NCBI GenBank assembly: GCA_002747055.1
Contig: PDSQ01000035.1
Location: 1 to 48,526, forward strand
DNA length: 48,526 bases
DNA from: Gammaproteobacteria bacterium
GTDB taxonomy: Bacteria > Pseudomonadota > Gammaproteobacteria > Pseudomonadales > Oleiphilaceae
Reading direction: 5' to 3'
The notes under the pieces were generated by a model that worked only from the letters and a program-made list of their open reading frames with translations, was not told the DNA's origin and searched no databases. Position numbers and translations under genes: made by a program. This document shows, piece by piece, positions 19,501-26,503 of the stretch (positions are counted from its first letter, which is position 1; the number at the start of each line of letters is the position of its first letter).

Positions 19501-20069
19501 TAGCGCCCTGCGGTGTCGATCAATACCGCTTGATCGGTAAACCACCAGTCGCAATTGCGGGTTCCCCCTATTCCACCAATACCCTTCAGGCCAAACTTTT
19601 CCTTGAGTGGAAAGTTCAGTCCGGAATTGGCCAGAATAGTTGTTTTACCTGATCCGGGAGGACCGATAATCAGATACCAGGGTAGTTCGTAGACCGTTTT
19701 CTTGTGCTTGCCTTTTTCGCCAAACCGAAGAGTCTTTATTGTGCTCAGTGCCTCTTTAAATCGAGCCTGTAACGCAGCCATTTCTTCCGTGGTGGCGGTG
19801 TCACTTGTTTCTTTGGCCTCGGTTTCTTTGTCTATTTCCGCAATAAAACTGTCATTCCGGTTTTTGTCTCTGATCTGTATGCGAAGATTGTTGAGTCCCC
19901 AGAGAACCAGTATGATGATGATCATCACCAGGCGTATCATCGGTGTCAGGGGTTCGGGTGGTGAGCCAAATGCGATATACGCGCCACCAAACCAGACAGC
20001 CAGCGACAGAGCGATGATTCCTACAATGCTGAGAAACAGGGGGTTTTTAAACAGTGCAACCACACGCAT
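16548..20069 (-). CDS. tssM: T6SS membrane-complex protein TssM (IcmF)
   Basis: 1173 residues, normal for the family. Two membrane helices lie near residues 10-32 and 42-60. A cytoplasmic NTPase-like domain with Walker A GPPGSGKTTIL (~136) and WFTDQAVLIDTAGRY follows. A third helix lies near residues 445-465 (VSMLAITIGIIGVWGASLF), and the rest is a long periplasmic region containing the IcmF-related and C-terminal DUF1215-type parts. TssM forms the trans-envelope channel with TssL and the lipoprotein TssJ. The Walker A motif is intact; some TssM proteins have lost it. Start ATG 20069 is 25 bp after tssL; tagF follows 26 bp downstream. Confidence 0.95.
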   Translation of the reverse strand: MRVVALFKNPLFLSIVGIIALSLAVWFGGAYIAFGSPPEPLTPMIRLVMIIIILVLWGLNNLRIQIRDKNRNDSFIAEIDKETEAKETSDTATTEEMAALQARFKEALSTIKTLRFGEKGKHKKTVYELPWYLIIGPPGSGKTTILANSGLNFPLKEKFGLKGIGGIGGTRNCDWWFTDQAVLIDTAGRYTTQDSQQQVDKSAWQNFLELLKKHRPRKAINGVIVAISVSELLMLSRSERHQHADTIRDRIHELRTKLEINFPIYFVITKCDLIAGFNEYFEDLGQAAREQVWGISFPYDENSGRVILDYFSGEFDALVKRINERLIWRMHNERDATRLGKIQNFPTQFETLKVMLNQFVNDVFSDNRYQSAPLLRGVYLTSGTQEGTPIDRILSSLSSNYGLDVKSLTSAPGQGKAYFIQRLLTEIIFRESGIVGLNRAFERKLKLVRRIATVSMLAITIGIIGVWGASLFHNKQLMAQVENKITAHNQAVAAAADKDHDLDQSHDLEKVAEIITPLDESRTVYNQLSTPWLASLGMYDNSVSQASTQAYLSSLQNYYLPALSYRLQKVIDSNPSDDELYNALRIYLMLGDKTRMQPDSVKRWFKEDWIKQLPSKATLQKTLAVYMDDTLGLNETLGNTFIPARLDPGVVEQARIKAREVPIERRIYNQIRNHPEYSRTVNLVNEVGRELKDIFNLRKIGNKLTIPSMFTKAGYDALDFSKDSPLIRQYASEQWILGTEVSEDFSDQDIENIGAKVKTIYLAEYSEVWKQALAVLNIRNFANLPDARAALKVATSSTSSPIDKIIEIASTETSLTPRIKLLAAKEGDQGLLAEAKQAIKNQALPPTTVDQHFADIHRLTDDHELETIQKKLTSLSELLNGFALAPNQQAAAFDFSRERFSGSGNDPIRNLLVAAGQVPAPINRWLKKIADQSWKVTLSSGKQHLNQLWHNEVYALYQSSLRGRYPFSGNTSDDAALIDFTEFFKPGGIEDRFINSHLAPFISQGNNWSQRSLNGRSMAIAKNALSQMKRADTIRKVFFRKSASQPEIDFKIKPRQMDSSVRRFEIRLGDIRIRYTHGPKLSKSLAWPVSSGSSIQLLFEDINETLRDKIYTGDWSLFRVLDDSKIQTTNQASLFYVTLEVEKRKIQYELKANSFLNPFRSSWMRQYACPETL

Positions 20070-20094
20070 CAGTTTGATTCCTTATATAACAATT

Positions 20095-21039
20095 TCAATT
20101 CTGTTGGGTGCCGTTTTTGTTCGTTTGCGCTGCCGGGATTGCCGAACTGTTATCGAGCGAGGCAATTTGTGCCAGTTGCGCGGCGACGGGTTCGGTTGCG
20201 TGGCTTTGCCATAGCCTGAATCCAGCATAGGTTACAACCAGAATAAACAGACATACGCTCAGGTAAACCCAGAGTGGGATGTATTCCGAAATACTTTTTT
20301 CCTGCTGATCCATTCCCTGCCATCTGGGCGATAGGTCTCGTTCAAATTCACCTCGTTGTCTGCGAATAGCCTGGTAAAGATTGTCTTTGATCTTTTCCAG
20401 TTGCAGGTGGCCCCGCTGTTCGAGTCGGTACTTGCCTGAAAAGCCCTGGGCCAGGATCAGGTATAGCAACTCCAGCGCATCGATATATTTGGCCGGTGTT
20501 TCCAGCAGGCGAGATAAAATCAGAAAAAACTTTTCGCCGCCAAAGGTTTCATTGTGGAATGTACTCAGCATGGAATGCTGTGCCCAGCCACATTCCACTC
20601 CCCATGGAGTGTTCAAAATGGCTTCGTCCAGCGCCGTACATAAGCAATAACGCGCCGATACAACGATTTCATTCGGTGTGTCAATTTCACGCAATCGATT
20701 TTCAAACAGCTTGATCTCATCGATCAGCTGATTTCGCAAGCCATTGGCGTCGGGGTGCTCGCTCAGGTTACGTAACTCCGCCAACAACGCCAATAAGTCT
20801 GAGGCTGCCGCTGTGATTCGGTTGAGGCCAGTCAGGTTGCCAGTTTCCGATCTATCTATCGCAAAATGAGGTGCAGGTGCTGAACGGTTAGGTCTCGACG
20901 GGGATCGCACCCGGGGTGGCTGCCCCCGTCTTCCTGGCGGTTGTCGGTGATTCCGACCTGGTGTCGGGATGACCAGTGTCCGGTCATTGCCACCTGTTCC
21001 AATGGCCGGAGCAATGACGGTTTTGTCATCATTATGCAT
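20095..21039 (-). CDS. tssL: T6SS membrane-complex protein TssL (DotU family)
   Basis: 314 residues. The N-terminal ~60 residues are Pro/Arg-rich and disordered. The DotU domain follows (residues ~75-235: ARYCLCTALDEAILNTPWG, FFLILSRLLETP, LELLYLILAQGFSGKY), then one membrane helix near residues 258-280 and a short periplasmic tail. There is no OmpA-like peptidoglycan-binding extension, so cell-wall anchoring must come from elsewhere. TssL links the baseplate to TssM. ATG 21039 has AGGA about 9 bases upstream; it follows the tssK stop by only 9 bp, consistent with tight co-expression. Confidence 0.93.
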   Translation of the reverse strand: MHNDDKTVIAPAIGTGGNDRTLVIPTPGRNHRQPPGRRGQPPRVRSPSRPNRSAPAPHFAIDRSETGNLTGLNRITAAASDLLALLAELRNLSEHPDANGLRNQLIDEIKLFENRLREIDTPNEIVVSARYCLCTALDEAILNTPWGVECGWAQHSMLSTFHNETFGGEKFFLILSRLLETPAKYIDALELLYLILAQGFSGKYRLEQRGHLQLEKIKDNLYQAIRRQRGEFERDLSPRWQGMDQQEKSISEYIPLWVYLSVCLFILVVTYAGFRLWQSHATEPVAAQLAQIASLDNSSAIPAAQTNKNGTQQN

Positions 21040-21048
21040 GATTGTGTC

Positions 21049-22383
21049 CTAGTCTCTAATGGCCCAAAACTCCATTTCCAATCCTGGAAACTCGCCGGCA
21101 ACGTGCACTGCGAATCCACCGGAATTCGACATGGCCTGCCAATATCCGCTGCTTCTGTCCAGTTGAAAATAAGTGAAGCCGGCGTGGTAGGGAATTTGAC
21201 GAGGCGCGACCGGCATCGCCTGCAGAGCGATGCCCGGCAATTGGGCGTTAATGAGTTCGCGTATCTGTTCGACAGGGCCAATTTTCACTTGCGAAGGGAA
21301 ACCGCTTCGCACTTTGTCGGGGTGTGTGTTGGCCTTGACGGCGAGAATAAACGATGCGTTTTTCAACAACTTGCGATCCGATATCGGGGAGACATGGATA
21401 CCATACTTTCTTTCCGCCAGCTCCAGCGAAATTGCTGATTGTTCGAGCACTGTACTCAGGCTTCTCCTGAGTTCCCGGAGCAGTGGTGGATAAATATCCG
21501 TGAGTTGATCATGCAGATAGGTGGCGAAGCCGGGCGGGCGATGGCTTGGAGCGGTAAAGGTTGCCAGCTCACCGGCCATTTGAATCAATTCGTAATAGAG
21601 GTGATAAGGGTGCAAAAGTGGTGCTGACAACAGAAAGTCGGCGGCGGGCTGCAATCGGTTTAACAGTTGCAGGAGCAAGTAGTCGTTGATTTCTGCCGAA
21701 CTTCCTCTGCCGCTGTCTTTCATGCGCGCGGCCAGGGTTTCAGCCCGTTGTCTGATCAAGCCGGAAAACTCTTTTAGAAAACTGGCGCAGCCTGAATTGA
21801 TTTGAGTGTTCAGCAAGGGCGGAATATAGCTTTCATCCAGCACAACGGCGTTGTCCTCCGTGCACTCCTTGATTCTTACCACGCCCAGGGTGACGAATCC
21901 GCTCCGATCCTCGTTTTCCAGAAGCAGCCTGAGCTGCAATTCCCCGACTTGAATGGCCCCCTCGTCACCTTCGCCAGTGACACTGTCGATCAGATGCCGG
22001 TCTGACGCCTTAAACCGCGTGATGCCCTGGTTTCCTTCGCCGATCTGAACATCAACGACGCCGGGTCGGCGAATGGGCAGGCCCAGGTACAGGGTTTGTT
22101 CCCGGGTGTCTGGCGAGATATCCCTTGCCTGTAGTCCAGTGTCCACCTCTGGTACCTGCACGGGCGTTCCGTCTGGCAAAACGGCTTTGCAGCGGTTTAT
22201 CGCTATTTTGCCGAGTTTCAGCAATTGGCTATCCAGTTCGAGTTCCTGAAAGCCCCATTGATAATTGCCCAGGCCCTGAATTCGGCCTTCCAGCAAGTTT
22301 TCGACATAGCGATCCTGCTGTTGGAAATGCTGAGGTCTGAGAAACATTCCCTCAGACCAAACCACCTTGTTGCCTGTTGACAC
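21049..22383 (-). CDS. tssK: T6SS baseplate protein TssK
   Basis: 444 residues. It opens with VVWSEGMFLRPQHFQQQDRY, the unmistakable TssK start, and continues with YQWGFQELELD, ISPDTREQTLYLGLPIRRP, FATYLHDQLTDIYPPLLREL and the C-terminal receptor-like domain ending EFPGLEMEFWAIRD. TssK is a trimeric baseplate adaptor that docks on TssL/TssM in the cytoplasm. The start codon is GTG at 22383 with AGGGGC upstream. Length is normal and no damage was seen. Confidence 0.95.
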   Translation of the reverse strand: MSTGNKVVWSEGMFLRPQHFQQQDRYVENLLEGRIQGLGNYQWGFQELELDSQLLKLGKIAINRCKAVLPDGTPVQVPEVDTGLQARDISPDTREQTLYLGLPIRRPGVVDVQIGEGNQGITRFKASDRHLIDSVTGEGDEGAIQVGELQLRLLLENEDRSGFVTLGVVRIKECTEDNAVVLDESYIPPLLNTQINSGCASFLKEFSGLIRQRAETLAARMKDSGRGSSAEINDYLLLQLLNRLQPAADFLLSAPLLHPYHLYYELIQMAGELATFTAPSHRPPGFATYLHDQLTDIYPPLLRELRRSLSTVLEQSAISLELAERKYGIHVSPISDRKLLKNASFILAVKANTHPDKVRSGFPSQVKIGPVEQIRELINAQLPGIALQAMPVAPRQIPYHAGFTYFQLDRSSGYWQAMSNSGGFAVHVAGEFPGLEMEFWAIRD

Positions 22384-22425
22384 AATCTTGCCCCTGAAGT
22401 AAAAACGGCACCGTCATTCTTTCCG

Positions 22426-22974
22426 CTACAACTCTTTGAGTGACATTGACAGCTTGTTAACCCGCACTACGTAGTCGTTATCCGACTCAGGTCTAATGAC
22501 AATTAATTGTTTGGCCTCTGCATCCTGATATTCTATGTATTCAGTCACAATCCCGATATGGGTTATCTCGGGAGCCAGTTGTTGGAACTTTTCGGTACGA
22601 ACTTCCCCTGGGATAAATTCTTTGAGCCGGATCATATTGATGAGATCTTTGCCCAGCCTTTCTTCAGCATCCTGCATCAACGAGATCAAATCTTCCTGTT
22701 CAAACTGACGGTTACTGCCAAGAAACAGCAGGTTGATAACAACCGGAGAAGGGCGTCCATAGCTGTCTGGATTGACGCTTTCTGAAACGACGAATTTCAA
22801 GCGGACGTTAGTATCAAATTTGAAGGATGCACAACTGGATAAAACTATTGCGCAACTGAACAAAATGACGGCACTTCTAGCGAACTTGGCTATACTGTTC
22901 CAGCGAGGCAAGGCGGCAATTTTTGAAAGTGCTGTAATTTTTGGAACTAATGGTTTGAACGCCAAATATTGCAT
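22426..22974 (-). CDS. tssJ: T6SS outer-membrane lipoprotein TssJ
   Basis: The lipobox is LSSC, following a hydrophobic segment (SAVILFSCAIVLSSCAS). The mature part shows TssJ features: SESVNPDSYGRPSPVVINLL, FEQEDLISLMQDA, LGKDLINMIRLKEFIPGE and a C-terminal strand pair. TssJ is anchored in the outer membrane and binds the periplasmic end of TssM. I chose ATG 22974, which has AGAGGA just upstream; an ATG at 23019 with GGCGGA upstream is also possible. Either start leaves an unusually long, basic segment before the hydrophobic core, so the true start could be further in. Confidence 0.88.
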   Translation of the reverse strand: MQYLAFKPLVPKITALSKIAALPRWNSIAKFARSAVILFSCAIVLSSCASFKFDTNVRLKFVVSESVNPDSYGRPSPVVINLLFLGSNRQFEQEDLISLMQDAEERLGKDLINMIRLKEFIPGEVRTEKFQQLAPEITHIGIVTEYIEYQDAEAKQLIVIRPESDNDYVVRVNKLSMSLKEL

Positions 22975-23097
22975 AAATTCCTCTGGGCCAGTTAACCCCG
23001 GCGCATTGATGAATGGCATGGTATCCGCCCATGAAAGTGAGCGGGTTTCACGATTTAAACGCTAATGATAGATGATTCTGGCCATATTGTTGAAGGT

Positions 23098-25047
23098 TTA
23101 ATTTTTTCGGTTAGTCTTTAGTTCGTTAATTCGTTTTTCGTAGGCTTCTGTGAAAACATCCGCGAACAGCTTTTTGAAGCTGTCCTCCTTGTCCGCAATC
23201 AGACTGGCATAGAAATCTTTATAGCTCTTCCAGGTTTGTTTCTTCCTGACGCCGAAAAACCCTCTGCGTTTAGCCGCGCCTATTTTGTCTTCAAGAACCA
23301 AAGGGTCGAAATTCTCGATCAGCTTTTCGTAGGCAAAGCGCATTGCGTCAAACAGTGCGACCTGATGATCGGCCAGGTCGGCAAATCCTTCGCTTATCGC
23401 ATCGGCGGCGGGCAGATAGGCTTTACCGGTTTTTGCAAACATGCTTTCCAACGCATCTTCGACGGTGACAGAAAACTTCAGCGGATTGTTTTCGGCTGCC
23501 TGGATCATTGTCATGTTCATCCGAAGCTCGTTTTTGATCCGGTCTCGTGCTCGCAATGACGTAATCAAACCTCTTACCGCCTCTTTTACGACTTTGGCGA
23601 CCGTCGTCGGGAGTACACTGAGTTGTGTCGAGGACAAGTTGTCCAGACCCAAACTGGCAGCCAAGGCATCGGCTGTTCTCGGTTTGGTTCCGGAGTCTGG
23701 TGTGGCTTTCCAGTGGGTTGCCTGTTTTTCTAACAAAGTGGACGGCATCTTGGTTATTGGTGCGTCAAATCCAGACAGGAACTGGGCGTTGATGATCTTT
23801 TCATCGCTGCTGTCTGCGTTGCTTGGCCGGTACTTGGTGGTATTGTCAGCCATGTTGAAATCAGACAAGATGTCTTTCGAGGTGAGCGGGATTTCGTCAG
23901 AATCTGAAGGTAGATGCGTTTTTTGTGTGACAATAGGCACGACAGGTATTTTTGCAGCATGGCCTGTTTTCTGGGTATCGGGGAAGTCATCTTGTGCGTG
24001 ACTCGGTATGGGCTTGTCTTTCACTGATGGCGTTACCGGAGCGCTAGCCGACTTACCTCCGGCGTTGTCTGATTTGGAGCTGGGGGTGAACAGCTCTTTG
24101 CCAGGCTGGTCAATACCGAAACTGACGCTTTCCGTGGTAGAGACATGTTCGGCGCCGGCAAGTTTTGACACGGGCGGGATACCTTTGTCCAATCCGAGAA
24201 ATTCGTCCAGACCGTCACTTTCTTTTTTTGCAGTGGCCAATGGTTTCGCTGGCGAAGCAGTCGGGATCGCCGCAGGATTTGCCAGTGACGCCAGCGGATC
24301 ATCGGTTTTCTGCACAAGTTTCGATGTCGGTTTAGGCGGGGCTTGGTTTTCGGGTAGATTGCCGTCACCCGGAATTGGGTGGGGAAGATCCAGACGGTTA
24401 AAATTGGCCCCTTGTGAGGTGTGGCTTGGCTTGGCTAAATCATTCAGTGCGAAGTCGAAGTTATCTGCTGGCGACGTTTTGTTGGACAGCGCATCGAGCG
24501 GATCCAGGCTGTTCGCTGAATGTTCCAGATCAGTGAAAACAGGAGATTGTCGCTGACCGTCCGGCCTTGCCGACGAATCGAATACTGGCTTGGCAGATGC
24601 GGTGGGTTGTGGCACGGGGTCAAGCCAGCGGTCTAAATCATCGAAAGATTTTTCAAGCGCAGCCGATTCAGCAGGACTCAGAGCGAAGCCAAGGGTTTCG
24701 TTTGATGCAATGGGTTGCTCGGATTCCTCGATCAGCTCTACCTGGAGTGTGTAGTCGCCAAATAACAGAATGTCGCCAGACACCAGCTCACGCTTGTTGC
24801 CGGGCCCGATAGGGAACTCCTCATCATTGAGGTAAGTGCCGTTAGTGCTGACATCCTCAAGATAGAATTTACCGGAATCATATGCTACACGGCCATGTGT
24901 GGATGAAACATGGCGGCTTGGATCGGGAAGAATCCACTGATTGGCAGGTCCTCGGCCGAAGGAACCTCCTGACACTGAAAACTCTTCCTGTTGTCCTTCC
25001 ATGCCACAGCCATCGGGTGCTGTTGTAACGGATAATACCAGTTTCAT
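23098..25047 (-). CDS. tagH: FHA-domain protein TagH (T6SS, phosphothreonine-binding)
   Basis: 649 residues from ATG 25047, with AAGGA about 9 bases upstream. Residues ~1-105 are an FHA domain (SFGRGPANQWILPDPSRHVS, STHGRVAYD, LEDVSTNGTYLN) with the conserved Arg, Ser-x2-His and Asn-Gly residues for phosphothreonine binding. Residues ~110-460 are a low-complexity linker rich in Pro, Ser, Thr and Asp. The last ~180 residues are the TagH-type C-terminal domain (LRMNMTMIQAAENNPLKFSV, DLADHQVALFDAMRFAYEKL). In the threonine phosphorylation pathway the phosphorylated FHA protein promotes T6SS assembly. It lies 105 bp downstream of the PilZ gene and before tssJ. Confidence 0.92.
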   Translation of the reverse strand: MKLVLSVTTAPDGCGMEGQQEEFSVSGGSFGRGPANQWILPDPSRHVSSTHGRVAYDSGKFYLEDVSTNGTYLNDEEFPIGPGNKRELVSGDILLFGDYTLQVELIEESEQPIASNETLGFALSPAESAALEKSFDDLDRWLDPVPQPTASAKPVFDSSARPDGQRQSPVFTDLEHSANSLDPLDALSNKTSPADNFDFALNDLAKPSHTSQGANFNRLDLPHPIPGDGNLPENQAPPKPTSKLVQKTDDPLASLANPAAIPTASPAKPLATAKKESDGLDEFLGLDKGIPPVSKLAGAEHVSTTESVSFGIDQPGKELFTPSSKSDNAGGKSASAPVTPSVKDKPIPSHAQDDFPDTQKTGHAAKIPVVPIVTQKTHLPSDSDEIPLTSKDILSDFNMADNTTKYRPSNADSSDEKIINAQFLSGFDAPITKMPSTLLEKQATHWKATPDSGTKPRTADALAASLGLDNLSSTQLSVLPTTVAKVVKEAVRGLITSLRARDRIKNELRMNMTMIQAAENNPLKFSVTVEDALESMFAKTGKAYLPAADAISEGFADLADHQVALFDAMRFAYEKLIENFDPLVLEDKIGAAKRRGFFGVRKKQTWKSYKDFYASLIADKEDSFKKLFADVFTEAYEKRINELKTNRKN

Positions 25048-25151
25048 CGATTTGTCCTTGTTTGACTTTCTATGGTGATCTCGGCGCGAGTCGCTAACTT
25101 GTTTGCGCTGCAATTGTGTTGTTTACAGTATAGTAATTTGTCTCAGTATCG

Positions 25152-25592
25152 TTATTGTGATGGTATTGCTTTTTTTACCAGGTTTTCAATCCGGCTCAGC
25201 TTGGCTTTCAGCTGGCTTGATTGCATGTATTTGTTGGCAGTGAAATCGAAAACGGCGCGATAGCGAAATAGCTTGTTGTGTGAACTTTCATTTTTGATGA
25301 CGATGATGACGTCTGTAATGAAAATTTCGATATGATCAATTTGCAACAATATCTGCATTGTGAGTACCTGGCCTGTGCGAAACCTACGGGGCACCTGGAA
25401 AGCAACGCCGGTTTTACTATAATCCAGCAGCCTGACTTGTTGCCATCTTGGGAAAAACTCACAGCCCCTCTTCACTTCGGTTTTTATTTGATAAACTGGC
25501 CGTCGCCCATAGATCCGTCGATCGCCTTCCAGTGCTTGGAAAGCGACCAATGGATTTCGTGCGTATTCGGGCAATGTTTTATCTAAATCCAT
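25152..25592 (-). CDS. PilZ-like domain protein at the head of the T6SS operon
   Basis: 146 residues. A PilZ-like core is suggested by RRPVYQIKTEVKRGCEFFP, then VRLLDYSKTGVAFQVPRRFR (the D-x-S-x2-G motif with flanking strands) and a second strand set ending FRYRAVFDF. The upstream basic residues that normally complete the c-di-GMP site are present as RR before the first strand, but the exact R-x3-R spacing is not clearly kept, so binding is uncertain. The C-terminus is a basic helix (LKAKLSRIENLVKKA). No membrane segment. It precedes tagH by 105 bp on the same strand, so it may be the first gene of the operon or a separate unit. Confidence 0.65.
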   Translation of the reverse strand: MDLDKTLPEYARNPLVAFQALEGDRRIYGRRPVYQIKTEVKRGCEFFPRWQQVRLLDYSKTGVAFQVPRRFRTGQVLTMQILLQIDHIEIFITDVIIVIKNESSHNKLFRYRAVFDFTANKYMQSSQLKAKLSRIENLVKKAIPSQ

Positions 25593-25937
25593 TTTCTGGA
25601 CACTCCATATCGGCAGTAAACGCTATGTTAGCATTTATCTGTTTTTAACCGTAAACCCTATTTTCCCAGCCAAGCGGATTAAGTTGCGCTTGGCCGGCCA
25701 ATTATCAGGATGAGCCGGAGTGTGGCAGGGTGCACGTTTTCGTCTTCAGTCACTCCTTTGTATCAGTCAGTGCTATTGGCCTAACTAGTAATTGTGTTAC
25801 AGTGTGACCTTCCATTTCGTGGAAAACGAAGGAATGGCCTGGTTTGTCGGTGCAGAGGTCTGGTCCGGGCATTCAGGTTTCGTCTCTATTGTGATCTGAC
25901 GGAATTAAATTTTGACTAAATAAAGGACTATATTGTC
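25593..25937. other. divergent intergenic region
   Basis: About 345 bp between the leftward T6SS/PilZ operon and a rightward secreted-protein gene. It should hold promoters for both, but no strong -35/-10 pair was found by eye. It contains the short palindrome GGCCGGCC near 25690 and, at its right end, the ribosome binding site AAAGGA before ATG 25938. Short frames here have no recognisable motifs. Confidence 0.45.
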
Positions 25938-26432
25938 ATGCATCAAACTCTTTTCAACTCCGTTATCTTCTCTGTTTTGGTTGTTTTTTCCCTGTTGACC
26001 AGTCAATCATCGCTAGCCGAAGACGGTTACAAAGTGGTTGCCTCCAAAACTTTTTCAACACGACTGAAAACTCAACAACCTATTGATATTGGCCTGGAAG
26101 TCAATGGGGTCAGATTAAACTCGATTTTCTTTGACAAAGATAAAATGGAAGCGTTTCTGATTTTTCGAAATCGCACACCGGTAAAGGTGACCACCGAGGT
26201 TGGTGTCGCCTTGTTTGATAGCAGTGGTAAGCTGGTTGCAACGGGAATTGACGTGACTGGCTTTAGCTTTAGCGGAGATAGTGTCGGAGCCGGTGAGCAG
26301 AAAAATGTGAAGCTCGCTTTTGCCAGGTTTATCAACGACTACAGTGAAGCCCGCTCATTCCAGTTGGTGTTTACCATTGTGGAAGCGGATGCCAAGAAAC
26401 GAAACTACCGATCTCATCGTAATGTAGACTAA
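25938..26432 (+). CDS. small secreted protein with an FxLYD/Ig-like domain, unknown function
   Basis: 164 residues. A signal peptide covers residues ~1-27 (hydrophobic core VIFSVLVVFSLLTSQSSLAE, cleavage probably after LA). The mature domain is strand-rich with NSIFFDKDKMEAFLIFRNRT, VGVALFDSSGKLVATG and a run ending VKLAFARF, the pattern of immunoglobulin-like FxLYD domains that describe extracellular binding modules. ATG 25938 has AAAGGA about 10 bases upstream. It lies 71 bp before the hybrid histidine kinase gene and may be co-transcribed with it, which would make it a candidate periplasmic partner; that is inference. Confidence 0.7.
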   Translation: MHQTLFNSVIFSVLVVFSLLTSQSSLAEDGYKVVASKTFSTRLKTQQPIDIGLEVNGVRLNSIFFDKDKMEAFLIFRNRTPVKVTTEVGVALFDSSGKLVATGIDVTGFSFSGDSVGAGEQKNVKLAFARFINDYSEARSFQLVFTIVEADAKKRNYRSHRNVD

Positions 26433-26503
26433 TTTGTGTTGCAGCATCGACCATTTGATCAAACCGAAGGCAACTAGACAAATACAACCAGGTAAGTACA
26501 GTT

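Noticed and set aside
23441..24001. 186-codon plus-strand frame within tagH
   Set aside because: It mirrors the low-complexity linker of tagH; composition, not coding, explains its length.
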